Assembly (NCBI RefSeq): GCF_017833525.1
Contig: NZ_JAFICD010000007.1
Span: forward strand, 62,001-126,000
Reading direction: 5' to 3'
Origin: Duganella sp. 1411
GTDB taxonomy: Bacteria > Pseudomonadota > Gammaproteobacteria > Burkholderiales > Burkholderiaceae_D
DNA length: 64,000 bases
Shown: positions 1-9,351 of the stretch, in pieces
Position numbering within the stretch: the stretch's first letter is position 1
How the letters are laid out: every line of letters begins with the position of its first letter
Program-made: the position numbers and the translations under genes
The notes under the pieces: generated by a model
Told to the model about the DNA's origin: nothing
The model's database searches: none
What the model saw: only the letters and a program-made list of their open reading frames with translations

Positions 1-948
<948 letters not shown>

Positions 949-1303
949 GCTGTGCTGCCTTCCTGTTTGTGCGGTCGGAAAGCCTACGATTTTATCAGAC
1001 CAATTCTTTCATTTAAGTAGGTATTTTCACCAACGATGATAACGGTTATGGGCATTTTTTATGATGCCCGACAGCAAATGACCGAATTTTTGCCGTTTTT
1101 AGCGGCTTTAGGCTATCAATAGCTTCAAAATAATCGGTTTTCCGGCTCAATCCATTTTGACTATGGGTTTTACCATCGTGATTGCAATTAGCAATATTGC
1201 GACACGGGCATGAAATTACCCTCGGCCAATCTCTTGCTCGTCGTCAATAATCCGTCCCCGCTTCGGTGTCAGCATGGCAGTCACGAGACGCTGGAGGTTA
1301 TCC
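949..1303. other. Intergenic region between maeB and tssF, AT-rich core
   Basis: This 355-base gap separates two divergent genes. Roughly 965-1210 is clearly richer in A and T than the surrounding 65% GC DNA, with runs such as TTTTTAGCGGC and ATAATCGGTTTT. It must hold the maeB promoter and probably the promoter of the tssF operon, but I could not pick -35/-10 pairs with confidence. No gene is supported here; an open frame from 1210 lies out of frame with tssF and is a shadow. Confidence 0.5.
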
Positions 1304-3151
1304 ATGAAGGACCTGTTGCCGCACTACGAAACGGAGCTGGCGCTGTTGCGGCGCCTGTGCCGGGGCTTTGCGGAACAGTATCCCGGCATCGCCGGCAACC
1401 TGCTGATGAGCGGCGACACCTGCAAGGACCCGCACGTCGAACGGCTGATCCAGGCCTCGGCCCTGCTCGCCGCGCGCATCTCCAAGCGGCTCGACGACGA
1501 CTATCCGCTGTTCACCGAATCGCTGCTGGAAATGCTCTATCCGCATTATCTGCGCAGCTTTCCGTCCTGCTCGATCATGCATCTCGATTTTCGCTCGGCC
1601 GCCTCGGACCAGCCGGACATCACCACCTTGCTGCCGCGCGGCACGGAGTTGAAATCGGCCCCGGTGCGCGGCGTCAAATGCCGGTTCCGCACGACAGCCG
1701 ACATCGAGGTGGCGCCGGTAACGCTGGCCGCCGCCAGGTACCACCCCATCGTCAACGCGCCCGCGTCGATCCGCCTGGACGGCGAAGTCACCTCCAGCAT
1801 GGAGCTGAGCTTCGAAGGCGCCGGCCGGGCGGCGCTGCCGGAGATCGCCCTCGGCCGGCTGCGGCTGTTCATCGACGCCGAGCCATCGTTGGGCGCGGCC
1901 TTGCGCGACACCTTGTTCACCCGCCTGCAATCGGCCTATGTGTCGTTCGACGGCGCGCCCTGGCTGCCATTGCGGCGGCAACTGGTCGGGGCCGCGGGCT
2001 TTGCGCAGCGCGACGCGCTGCTCCCCTTCAGCGCCAGGTCGCACCCGGCCTACCGGCTGTTGACGGAGTACTTCGCCTTCCCGGAAAAATTCAACTTCTT
2101 CGATCTGGCCTGGGACGAGATCGCGGCGCTGATGCCGGCAACATGCCGGCGCCTGACCTTGCATCTGGCGCTGAAAGATATCCCGCATGGCGGCCACCTG
2201 GCGCAGATATTGGCCAAATTATCGGACCAGCATCTGCTGTTGAATTGCGCGCCGGTGGTCAACCTGTTCCACCGCCCCGGCGCCCCGGTGGACGTGCGGC
2301 ACACCACCACCGATTACGCCCTGCTGGCCGATACCGCCAAGCCCGAAGCGTACGAGATCCACGGCATCGAGTCGGCGCGGCTGATCACCGACGTTTCCCG
2401 ACCGGAAGGCATTGAGCAGATCAGGCCGTTCTACAGCATGCATCACGGCGAACACCCGCAGCCGCCGGGCCACTACTGGGTGCTGCGGCGCGACCCGCTG
2501 ACGGCCGAGCTCAGCCCCGGACACGAAATGCGCATCAGCCTGGTCAACACCGAACTGGTCCCGCTGGCGGCAAGCGGCAAGACGCAGACGCTGTCGGTCG
2601 AGCTGCTTTGCAGCAATCGCGATCTGCCCACGATGTTGCGCATCGGCCAGGCCGAGGGCGATCTGATGTTGGACGGGCAATTCACCCGCACGCCGATCCG
2701 GCTGCTGCGCAAGCCTTCGCGGCCCTACCGGTTCGACGCCGCCAACGGCGGCCATTGGCGTTTGATATCGCACCTGACGCTCAACCACCGGTCCTTGAGC
2801 GACGTCGGACTCGATGAATTCCGGGAAATGCTCACGCTCTACAACCTGCCGCGCAGCGCCAGCGTCCAGCGCCAGATACAGGGGGTGACGGCGCTGCGCT
2901 ACCGCACCACCATGGCCTGGATACCCGGCGAGCCCAGCGGCGCACTGATGCCCGGGCTGGAGATCGGCGTGACCGTCGACGAGGACGCCTTCGTCGGCGG
3001 CGGCGTGCATGTGTTCGCGCAGACGCTGGACCACTTCTTCGGCCTGTATTGCCAAATCAATGTATTCAGCCAGCTGGTGGTGGTGTCCAACAAGACGGGG
3101 GAGGAACTGTTGCGATGTCAACCACGAAGCGGCACCAACCTGCTGGACTAA
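1304..3151 (+). CDS. tssF: Type VI secretion baseplate subunit TssF
   Basis: TssF (VasA) forms the wedge of the T6SS baseplate with TssG, TssE and TssK. The 615-residue product is of normal family length. It begins MKDLLPHYETELALLRRLCRGFAEQYPGI, matching the usual N-terminus in which a D-LL-YYE-EL-FLR motif precedes a YP-IAG-L motif. The second signature, FTESLLEMLYPHYLRSFPS, is at residues 70-90. An upstream in-frame ATG at 1274 was rejected because GGAGG at 1293-1297 sits six bases before the ATG at 1304. The gene overlaps tssG by 37 bases, as is common. No tssA-E, H or J-M gene accompanies it here, so it must work with a system encoded elsewhere or be a remnant. Confidence 0.93.
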   Translation: MKDLLPHYETELALLRRLCRGFAEQYPGIAGNLLMSGDTCKDPHVERLIQASALLAARISKRLDDDYPLFTESLLEMLYPHYLRSFPSCSIMHLDFRSAASDQPDITTLLPRGTELKSAPVRGVKCRFRTTADIEVAPVTLAAARYHPIVNAPASIRLDGEVTSSMELSFEGAGRAALPEIALGRLRLFIDAEPSLGAALRDTLFTRLQSAYVSFDGAPWLPLRRQLVGAAGFAQRDALLPFSARSHPAYRLLTEYFAFPEKFNFFDLAWDEIAALMPATCRRLTLHLALKDIPHGGHLAQILAKLSDQHLLLNCAPVVNLFHRPGAPVDVRHTTTDYALLADTAKPEAYEIHGIESARLITDVSRPEGIEQIRPFYSMHHGEHPQPPGHYWVLRRDPLTAELSPGHEMRISLVNTELVPLAASGKTQTLSVELLCSNRDLPTMLRIGQAEGDLMLDGQFTRTPIRLLRKPSRPYRFDAANGGHWRLISHLTLNHRSLSDVGLDEFREMLTLYNLPRSASVQRQIQGVTALRYRTTMAWIPGEPSGALMPGLEIGVTVDEDAFVGGGVHVFAQTLDHFFGLYCQINVFSQLVVVSNKTGEELLRCQPRSGTNLLD

Positions 3152-4152
3152 TACAGCAACTGCTGGACCACCCCCACCGGTTCGAGTTTTTCCAGGCGGT
3201 GCTGTTGCTGGAACGCCTGCTGGCCGAGCGCGGCCTGGACGCCGGGACCGCGCTGACCGATTTCCTGCGGTTTCGCAACAGCACCAGCGAGCGTTTTCCC
3301 GCCAGCGAGATCGAGGCCTTGCACCTGCGCGGCGACACCGGCTCGCGCAAGCGCGCCACCGAGCAGGAATTGATCGCCGCGCTGGACCAGGGCCGCCTTG
3401 GCTGCATCGCCATCACGCCGACCTTCATCGGATTTCTTGGCAATCATGGCGTGCTGCCCAACCACTATGGCGAGCGCATCAATTCTCATCAACTGGTCGA
3501 AAAGCATGACGGCGCGGCCGAGTTTCTGGACATCTTCTCCCACCGCATGGTGGCCTTGTTTTATCAGGCCTGGCGCAAGCACCGGCCGGAGCTGCCGGGC
3601 GCGCCGGACCGGCTGAAGTCGTTGCTGCTGTCGCTGGGCGGCGGCCAGACGCAGCCGGTGCCCGACCGCGTCGCCGCCCACTACGCGGCGGCGTTCGCGC
3701 ACCGCCCGGTGTCGGCGGCAATGGTGGAAAACGTGCTCAACGACTATTTCAGGGTGCCGATCCGGGTCGTGCCCCACGCCGGCCGCTGGCACGCGCTGGA
3801 ACCACACCTGCAAAGCGCGCTGGGCACCCGGAACTGCCTGCTGAGCGCGGGCGCGGTCCTCGGCGCCAGCATGTGGCGGCGCGACCTGGTGGTCGTGATA
3901 CGGATCGGCCCGCTGGACAAGCGGCGCTACGACGATTTCCTGAAAGACAGCGCCGGCGCCGCCGCGCTGAAAAACATGCTGGCGATGTTCGAGACGCCGA
4001 CCTTGCGCTACGAGGTGCAGCTGGTGTTGCGCGCGGCCGACGTCCAGGGCATCACCTTGTCGGGGTCGGACGGCGCCCGGCTCGGGATCGACGCCTTCCT
4101 GGCCACCGGCCCGGCCGAACGGGACCGCTTTGACACCCGCTACCTGATCTGA
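3115..4152 (+). CDS. tssG: Type VI secretion baseplate subunit TssG
   Basis: TssG (VasB) pairs with two TssF copies in each baseplate wedge. The 345-residue product has the family hallmarks: QQLLDHPHRFEFFQAVLLLER near residue 15, FRNSTSERFPASEIEAL near 55, an AITPTFIGFLGNHGVLPNHYGE block near 105, and the FFQAWRKHRP-like element FYQAWRKHRPEL near 150. The start was placed at ATG 3115 because GGGGGAGG lies about 12 bases upstream and the next residues align with the family. A longer frame from 3049 would begin deep inside tssF. It is translationally coupled to tssF by a 37-base overlap, and vgrG follows after a 91-base gap. Confidence 0.93.
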   Translation: MSTTKRHQPAGLIQQLLDHPHRFEFFQAVLLLERLLAERGLDAGTALTDFLRFRNSTSERFPASEIEALHLRGDTGSRKRATEQELIAALDQGRLGCIAITPTFIGFLGNHGVLPNHYGERINSHQLVEKHDGAAEFLDIFSHRMVALFYQAWRKHRPELPGAPDRLKSLLLSLGGGQTQPVPDRVAAHYAAAFAHRPVSAAMVENVLNDYFRVPIRVVPHAGRWHALEPHLQSALGTRNCLLSAGAVLGASMWRRDLVVVIRIGPLDKRRYDDFLKDSAGAAALKNMLAMFETPTLRYEVQLVLRAADVQGITLSGSDGARLGIDAFLATGPAERDRFDTRYLI

Positions 4153-4243
4153 AAGAGGCATCTGATCCGACGCAAGGCGGGCTGGGACCAGGTCGCTAAA
4201 GTTGGGAATCGCCCCATCCTTTGATATCCAAGGAACAGACATC

Positions 4244-6409
4244 ATGAATCTGCTTCAGGGGGTTACCGCCCTCATCCCGGCACTCGCCGGCGATCCCCAA
4301 GGCCAGAGGCTGCTGCGTCTGGATTTTCCCAACGGCGACGGCCCGGCGGCCGTCATGCTGGCCAACGCGCTGGTCGCGGACGAGGCGCTATCGTCGGACT
4401 TCACTGTCGAGGTCGAAGTCCTGTCGGACGACGCGCTGATCCCGCTCAAGGACGTGATGGGAAAAATGGTGACGCTTTCCCTGGTGCGCGACGACGGCAC
4501 GCTGCGCTATTTCAACGGCTACGTTTTCGCCTTCGGCTTCGACAAGACCGATGGCGGCTTCGCGTTCTACCACATGGTGCTCAGACCCTGGCTGGCGTTT
4601 TTGCGGCTCCGGGGGGACTGCAGGGTGTTTCAGAACGTCACGCTGACCGAGCTGTGCGACCTGATATTCCAGAACTATCTGCAGCGCGATTATAAATACC
4701 ATCTGGTGGATGAAACGCCGTCGATGACGCTGGCCGTCCAGTACAACGAAACCGACCACAACCACCTGCACCGGCGCCTGGAGGCGGCCGGCGCGCACTA
4801 TTGGTACGAGCACCGCGCCGACGGCCACACGCTGTGCATCGGCGACGACAGCACGCTGGCGCAGCCGATCGCCGGCGGCGGCGAGATCGCCTATCAAAGC
4901 CAGGGCGGCTCGCAGGAGGACGACGGCATCAGACATTGGCGGCCGATCCGGCAGATCTCGTCCGGCAAGATCTCGCTCAACAGCTACAACTTCAAGAACG
5001 CCCGCAGCGACCGCACCGAGCGGCCGTCCGGCAATCAACAGGGCGCGGTCGAGGCGTACGAGGTCTACCAGGACACCGGCGCCTACGGCTTCAAGGACGA
5101 CGACGCCGGCGAACAACTGGCGGCGCAGCGCATGGAGGTGGTCGATTCCGGCGGCCTGGACTTCGCCGCCGAAAGCAACGAGCGCAACGTCCAGGCCGGG
5201 CGGTCTTTCACGATGAGCGGCCACTTCAGCGGCGGCGCCGTCGACGGCCAGCCCGCCGGCGACAAGGCCGGGCGCGAATATCTGATCGTGTCGGCGCATC
5301 ACGAGGCCAGCAACAACTACCACGACGGCCAGGACAGCGTCTCCCAGTACGGCAATTTCTTCACGTGCCTGAGGAAGAGCATACGGTGGCGGCCCCAACT
5401 GGGTGCGCAGAGCCGCGACACCCGCATCTACGGCGTGCAGACGGCGACCGTGGTCGGCCCCAAGGGCGAGGAGATCCACACCGATCAATACGGACGGGTG
5501 CGGGTGCAGTTCCACTGGGACCGGCAAGGCAAAGCGGACGACAAAAGCTCGCCCTGGGTCCGCGTGATGACGAGCGCGGCCGGATCGGGTTTCGGCCACA
5601 TCAGCGTGCCGCGCATCGGCCAGGAAGTGGTGGTGCAATTCCTGGACGGGAACTGCGACCGGCCGTTGATCATCGGCAGCGTCTACAACGCCGCCAACAT
5701 GCCGCCGTGGGAACTGCCGGCCAACAAAACGCAGAGCGGCATCGTCACGCGCTCCAGCATCGGCGGCAAGGCGGCCAACGCCAACGCGCTGCGCTTCGAG
5801 GACAGGAAAGGGGCCGAGGAGCTGTGGCTGCACGCGGAAAAGGATCAACGCATCGAGGTCGAGCACGACGAATCGCACTCGGTCGGCAACGACCGCCGCA
5901 AGACCGTCGACCGCGACGAGACCGTGGAGATCAAGCACGACCGCACCGAGACGGTGGGCAACGATGAAAAAATCACCGTGCACAATTGCCGCACCGAGCG
6001 CGTCGATCAGGACGAGCACATCGACATCGGCGGCAACCGCACCGAAAAAGTCGGACAGGACGAGACCGTCGTTATCGGCATGACCAAGACCGAGCGCGTC
6101 GGGCTGAACAAGGAGGAGACGATCACGGTCGCCAAGGCGCTGACGATCGGTGGCGCGTACGCGGTCACCGTCGGCGCCGGCATGGTCACCTCGGTGGGCG
6201 GCGCCCAGTTCGACAACGTGGGCCTGAACCTGAGCACGAACGTGGGCAAAAGCTTTTCGATCAATGCCGGCGATTCGTTTGAAATCACGGTGGGCAGCGC
6301 CAGTTTCAAAATGACGGCCAGCGGCGCGGTCACGATCACCGGGACCAGCATCGCCATCAGCGCCTCCGGCCCGGTCAATATCAACGGTAAAGACGTGGAT
6401 ATCAACTAG
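4244..6409 (+). CDS. vgrG: Type VI secretion tip protein VgrG
   Basis: VgrG trimers cap the Hcp tube and carry effectors. The 721-residue protein has a gp27-like N-terminal half (AFGFDKTDGGFAFYHMVLRPWLAFL near residue 105, IFQNYLQRD near 145, YNETDHNHLHRRLEAAGAHYWYEH near 170). An OB-fold follows, with the signature DQYGRVRVQFHWDR and SSPWVRVMTSAAGSGFG. The C-terminal beta-helix has repeats of the type HDRTETVGNDE, VDQDEHIDIGGNRTEKVGQDE. The protein ends after the helix, so there is no fused C-terminal toxin. The start at ATG 4244 has AAGGA at 4230; an earlier ATG-like start at 4202 lacks this. A DUF2169 adaptor gene begins seven bases after its stop, so cargo is expected to bind through that adaptor. 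Confidence 0.95.
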   Translation: MNLLQGVTALIPALAGDPQGQRLLRLDFPNGDGPAAVMLANALVADEALSSDFTVEVEVLSDDALIPLKDVMGKMVTLSLVRDDGTLRYFNGYVFAFGFDKTDGGFAFYHMVLRPWLAFLRLRGDCRVFQNVTLTELCDLIFQNYLQRDYKYHLVDETPSMTLAVQYNETDHNHLHRRLEAAGAHYWYEHRADGHTLCIGDDSTLAQPIAGGGEIAYQSQGGSQEDDGIRHWRPIRQISSGKISLNSYNFKNARSDRTERPSGNQQGAVEAYEVYQDTGAYGFKDDDAGEQLAAQRMEVVDSGGLDFAAESNERNVQAGRSFTMSGHFSGGAVDGQPAGDKAGREYLIVSAHHEASNNYHDGQDSVSQYGNFFTCLRKSIRWRPQLGAQSRDTRIYGVQTATVVGPKGEEIHTDQYGRVRVQFHWDRQGKADDKSSPWVRVMTSAAGSGFGHISVPRIGQEVVVQFLDGNCDRPLIIGSVYNAANMPPWELPANKTQSGIVTRSSIGGKAANANALRFEDRKGAEELWLHAEKDQRIEVEHDESHSVGNDRRKTVDRDETVEIKHDRTETVGNDEKITVHNCRTERVDQDEHIDIGGNRTEKVGQDETVVIGMTKTERVGLNKEETITVAKALTIGGAYAVTVGAGMVTSVGGAQFDNVGLNLSTNVGKSFSINAGDSFEITVGSASFKMTASGAVTITGTSIAISASGPVNINGKDVDIN

Positions 6410-6416
6410 GGCCGCG

Positions 6417-7535
6417 ATGGAGGCCGTCAACCCTACCCCTTTTCCCGCGCAGGCGTTCGAGGCGATCGATCAGTACGAGCAGCAATTTCACGTGTTCGTC
6501 CTGCGGCAAACATTCGATTTCTCCAGCGGGAAACTGGAGTATGCAGACAAGCAGCAACCACTGTGCGACGAGGATGAATACTTCGGGAAGGACCAAGCGG
6601 GAAGTCCGCGGCAAGAGTCGGAGTATTGCCCGTACAAGCCCATGTGCGATGTGATCGTCAACGCCACCGCGTATTCGCCATCCGGCAAGGCCGTGCCGAA
6701 ATTCCCGGTTGGATTGATCGTGACCCGGGATGGAAAACAGCTCATCGAAAAGACACTGCTGATATCCGGTGAGCGGCTCTTTCGCAAGCGCTTTGCGCTG
6801 GCGCGGCTGATTCAGTGGTGCGTCAAATGGGGAACGCTATCGCTGGTTCGCCCGAATCCATGGAAGCTGACTTCTCCGGCCTTGTTCACTTCCCTGCCCT
6901 TGCGCGCCGAGTATTCGTATGGCGGTGAATGCCGGGTGGAGCAAGATGAGCGGGCGGCCAGGCGCGTGCCGGAGAAGTATCGGCTGAGCAAGGAACAGTT
7001 GGCGGCGCATCCGGACGCGCGGGGCGCTGATAAAAAGCCACCCGTCGCGCACGTCGTGTTCGACGCGAATGCCGCAGGTATCGGGTTTGCGACGGATTGG
7101 TATTTGAAGGCGACTCGCCGCGCGCGCGTTCCGGCACCCCGCATCGAAGATCCAAGCGCGAAGTTCACGGAAAAACAATTCTGGCGGACGCAAAAATCCG
7201 GGAACAGAAATGCGACCAAGCTCGATGCGGCCGGCTTCGGGATTCGCAGCAAGCTTCATCCGGGTCGGCGAAGTCTGATCGGCGAGCTTGACAGTGCGTA
7301 CATGAATTCAAGCGCGCCTTTGCCGCTGGGATTTGATTTTGGCTTCTGGAACGCCGCGCCGCCGGATCAGCAAACCATTTTTTTGACCGGCGGCGACGTG
7401 GTCGACCTGATCAACCTTTGTCCACCGCATACATTGCACATGGTTAGAAATGCCCGTGGTCATCAGTTCCTCTCGCTGGTGCTGCCCCCTGTCACAAGGG
7501 CCGAAACGGAAATTTTCAATAGGAGAAAATTATGA
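6417..7535 (+). CDS. DUF2169-family T6SS effector adaptor
   Basis: DUF2169 proteins are found beside vgrG genes and act as chaperones or adaptors that load specific effectors onto VgrG. The 372-residue product shows the family pattern. It opens with a FHVFVLRQTFDF beta-strand pair and YADKQQPL, then CDVIVNATAYSPSGKAV, and ends with a GFGIRSKLHPGRRSLIGELD segment followed by PLGFDFGFWNAAPPDQQ. The gene follows vgrG by seven bases with only a weak ribosome site, suggesting coupling. Its TGA overlaps the ATG of the next gene (bases 7532-7535). Normally an effector gene lies between adaptor and immunity gene; none is present here. GC content falls toward the 3' half. Confidence 0.85.
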   Translation: MEAVNPTPFPAQAFEAIDQYEQQFHVFVLRQTFDFSSGKLEYADKQQPLCDEDEYFGKDQAGSPRQESEYCPYKPMCDVIVNATAYSPSGKAVPKFPVGLIVTRDGKQLIEKTLLISGERLFRKRFALARLIQWCVKWGTLSLVRPNPWKLTSPALFTSLPLRAEYSYGGECRVEQDERAARRVPEKYRLSKEQLAAHPDARGADKKPPVAHVVFDANAAGIGFATDWYLKATRRARVPAPRIEDPSAKFTEKQFWRTQKSGNRNATKLDAAGFGIRSKLHPGRRSLIGELDSAYMNSSAPLPLGFDFGFWNAAPPDQQTIFLTGGDVVDLINLCPPHTLHMVRNARGHQFLSLVLPPVTRAETEIFNRRKL

Positions 7536-7774
7536 TACTGGAAGTCAATCGTGGCAATATTAAGGTTTCTCTATATGGAAAAACCGTGCACGTCCCAGGC
7601 GAAATGTTCTTCCCACCGAACGATAAGATGGGATTCGCAATAGACATAAAAAATCTCAAACATTGGGACTTCCCTCATCAAGACTTGGAACTCACTCAAG
7701 GCGAAATTGATGAAATCCTCCATGATATACAAGACGAATTCAAAAAAGGAGGCCACTCTTTAGAGATTGAGTAA
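7532..7774 (+). CDS. Small probable immunity protein (resembles Imm74)
   Basis: An 80-residue acidic protein with a good AGGAGAAAATT ribosome site, overlapping the adaptor gene by four bases. The pattern is GNIKVSLYGKTVHVPGEMFF at the N-terminus, then a KHWDFP motif and a helical LTQGEIDEILHDIQDEF tail. From memory this resembles the short Imm74-type immunity proteins of polymorphic toxin systems, which share a beta-rich start with a GK-V-VPGE element and a W-P motif. Position directly behind a T6SS adaptor supports an immunity role. The toxin it would neutralise is missing. The gene is about 40% GC, unlike the flanking DNA, which suggests recent acquisition. Function is inferred, not shown. 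Confidence 0.55.
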   Translation: MILEVNRGNIKVSLYGKTVHVPGEMFFPPNDKMGFAIDIKNLKHWDFPHQDLELTQGEIDEILHDIQDEFKKGGHSLEIE

Positions 7775-7786
7775 GGGTGAAATTTT

Positions 7787-7840
7787 ATGGCTTATTTTAA
7801 GAAGAATAACAAGACTATCGTTAGGAAGATCCCTACCTAA
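7787..7840 (+). pseudogene. Possible 17-codon remnant after the immunity gene
   Basis: Thirteen bases after the immunity-like gene an ATG at 7787 opens a short lysine- and asparagine-rich frame (MAYFKKNNKTIVRKIPT) that stops at 7840. It has a GGGTGA ribosome-like site at 7774-7779. At 17 codons it may be the stump of a deleted gene, for example the lost effector or a second immunity gene, or it may be chance. The following 130 bases are AT-rich and contain the palindrome ATCCACGTGGAT near 7869. No longer frame links it to the next gene. Confidence 0.2.
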
Positions 7841-7980
7841 AGTGTCGAGGCTATGCATGCAATTATCAACATCCACGTGGATATCGCGTGAAAAGGTCCT
7901 GCAGGCATATTAATCCGCGAAAACTAAAAATAACCGTGACGTTCATGTGATTGAAATTTAAATTGCAAATCATGTTTCTT

Positions 7981-8445
7981 ATGAAGCTAGTTCTATACGA
8001 ATACGTCTACCCCCTAGATTGCAAGATCACGGCACCTGAGGTGCTTGAATATTCCTATGGCGAATTTCTCTTGAGAAAAAGAAATAGTTCGGGAATTCGG
8101 TACTTGAATGCGCTGGAAGACGATGTCTATCACGAAGTGAGCGAAATAATCAAAGAATTTTTTCCCGACGTCAAGTTTGAATCGAGCGACCTTTTGCAAA
8201 TTGTTTTTGGACCAGTTGCATGTGATCCCGATACTGATGGTAAGCCGTTCGAAATGAATTTATGGCCTTACTGTGAAAACTGCAATGCCGCTGAACCTGT
8301 GTCATGGCAGATGGCCGACCCACCAGTGTTCGTGGATATCGAAGTCCCTTTAGTAAAACATGATTTATGGAACAGCTTGAGTCCAGAAGGGAAAAGAAAT
8401 CGAGTGCTGAATTTCTTAAAATTGCAAGGCTTTCTATTTAATTGA
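7981..8445 (+). CDS. Hypothetical protein in the AT-rich T6SS-associated island
   Basis: Reads MKLVLYEYVYPLDCKITAPEVLEYSYGEFLLRKRN at its start and is 154 residues long. In-frame alternatives are ATG 7972 and TTG 7951; none has a good ribosome site, so the start is uncertain. The sequence is acidic, has no signal peptide or membrane segment, and contains CENCNAAEP at about residue 105, a two-cysteine pair. I do not recognise a family. Its size, low GC content (near 42%) and place downstream of a vgrG/adaptor/immunity-like set suggest another immunity protein, but this is inference from context only. Confidence 0.5.
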   Translation: MKLVLYEYVYPLDCKITAPEVLEYSYGEFLLRKRNSSGIRYLNALEDDVYHEVSEIIKEFFPDVKFESSDLLQIVFGPVACDPDTDGKPFEMNLWPYCENCNAAEPVSWQMADPPVFVDIEVPLVKHDLWNSLSPEGKRNRVLNFLKLQGFLFN

Positions 8446-8570
8446 GGTGCCGAAAGCAATTTCAATCCGCATCGAAAAGGTCGCATCACAGATAGCGTGT
8501 AGGAAAGTGGGGAAATTCAACTTTTAACTGCGGACAAAACCGGCATCGAAACTTGGAGGAAGGCCAGGCA

Positions 8571-8825
8571 ATGAACACCCAATTAAATAACGAATGCCAC
8601 TGCACAACGATTCGTAAGAGCGAAACATTTTCAGATTGGACAGAATTCGACAATTTCTCTTCGTCTTTATTAAATAATCTGGAATTTGTAGCCACTACCG
8701 TCACAACACCCTACGCGAACGTCGGGCTGCCTGAAAAATGGTACCGGTGCACGCGTTGCGGCACTGTTTGGCGGTTAGTAGAACCCGACCCTCCATTTAA
8801 AGGTCTGTGGAAGAGAGTTTCATGA
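8571..8825 (+). CDS. Hypothetical small protein with a Cys-pair (zinc ribbon-like)
   Basis: An 84-residue product starting MNTQLNNECHCTTIRK. A strong GGAGGAAGG site at 8555-8563 fixes the start at ATG 8571 rather than the TTG at 8553. It has CHC near the N-terminus and a C-terminal YRCTRCGTVWRLVEPDPPFKGLW segment, so C-x-C and C-x-x-C could bind one zinc ion. Similar short proteins ending in a CTRCGTVWRLVEPD-type motif occur in T6SS and polymorphic toxin neighbourhoods as I recall, which would fit an immunity or accessory role. GC is about 47%. The gene is followed by a REP-like element and the first copy of the thiL-start repeat. Confidence 0.55.
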   Translation: MNTQLNNECHCTTIRKSETFSDWTEFDNFSSSLLNNLEFVATTVTTPYANVGLPEKWYRCTRCGTVWRLVEPDPPFKGLWKRVS

Positions 8826-8882
8826 CACGGTCCTGTCTTGGTTGTTTTTGCGAAGCTTTTCGATAACCACCTATGCAGTTTG

Positions 8883-8935
8883 AGCCGTCAACGGAGCTTG
8901 GCGGATTACGCTGCGCTAATCCGCCCTACGTGATT
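8883..8935. repeat. REP-like palindromic element, copy 1 (half element)
   Basis: Arms GGCGGATTA (8900-8908) and TAATCCGCC (8917-8925) form a 9-bp stem around an 8-base loop. They are preceded by the spacer-type sequence GAGCCGTCAACGGAGCTT and followed by CTACGTGATTTAGA. The whole unit of about 50 bases, including the left spacer, is nearly the same as copy 5 at the right end of the window. The right tail matches copy 2. No transposase is adjacent. Confidence 0.85.
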
Positions 8936-8942
8936 TAGACGG

Positions 8943-9042
8943 GTGCTTGCTTTGATGGCCCTTGGGTAAGTTTGCCTGGCCACCCCGGTGTCCCATTTTT
9001 CTGCCATTGATCGCATGGCTGGGAGTGATACAACTGATCTCC
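8943..9042 (+). repeat. Direct repeat copy A of the thiL start region (degenerate)
   Basis: About 100 bases that align with 9340-9437. Both copies begin GTGCTTGC and share GTTTGCCTGGCCACC/GTTGCCTGACCACC, CGGTGTC-CATTTTT and TTGATCGCATGGCTGGG. At the right end ACTGATCTCC here corresponds to ATGATCTCC, the first codons of thiL, in copy B. The ATG has become CTG, so this copy is a non-functional relic of the thiL leader. Confidence 0.8.
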
Positions 9043-9087
9043 CCCTGCGGTAGCAAAAGCTTTTCCATGATTTCAGAGTAATCAAAA

Positions 9088-9351
9088 ATGAAAATTCAAG
9101 CGCTCGCAATCAATAAAATTGATCAAGTTATCAGCGACACAAAAGACCTTATGGCGATTGACAGAGATCCCCTTTTTCCCGCTTTTTGGTCTGAACTCAT
9201 TCGATACCGGAGCCTCGTTGAGTCTCATTGGCCCTTGGATGAAAATGAAAAAAACTCAGTTGATATCGGTCGAGTCGCTATAGTTGACCTGAAAAGTGCC
9301 GCCAGTGAATTTATTGCGGAATCAGGTGGCGTCCAGACCGTGCTTGCCTAG
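9088..9351 (+). CDS. Hypothetical protein between the two thiL-start repeats
   Basis: An 87-residue product, MKIQALAINKIDQVISDTKDLMAIDRDPLFP at the start, lying between direct repeats A and B. No clear ribosome site precedes the ATG. It is mostly helical, has SHWPLDENEKNSVDIGRVAIVDLKSAASEFI in its second half, and no signal peptide or membrane segment. I do not recognise the family. GC is about 45%, matching the other small genes of the island. The last 12 bases lie inside repeat copy B. An immunity-type role is possible from context but unsupported by any motif. Confidence 0.45.
   Translation: MKIQALAINKIDQVISDTKDLMAIDRDPLFPAFWSELIRYRSLVESHWPLDENEKNSVDIGRVAIVDLKSAASEFIAESGGVQTVLA

Noticed and set aside
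4388..6430. 680-residue open frame antisense to vgrG
   Set aside because: It is rich in Val, Asp, Arg and His in the pattern of an antisense shadow of GC-rich coding DNA, has no ribosome site, and the plus strand encodes a clear VgrG.
9018..9030. Second promoter in repeat copy A driving the 9088 gene
   Set aside because: GATACAA is only a weak -10 match and no -35 is placed properly, so no promoter is claimed.
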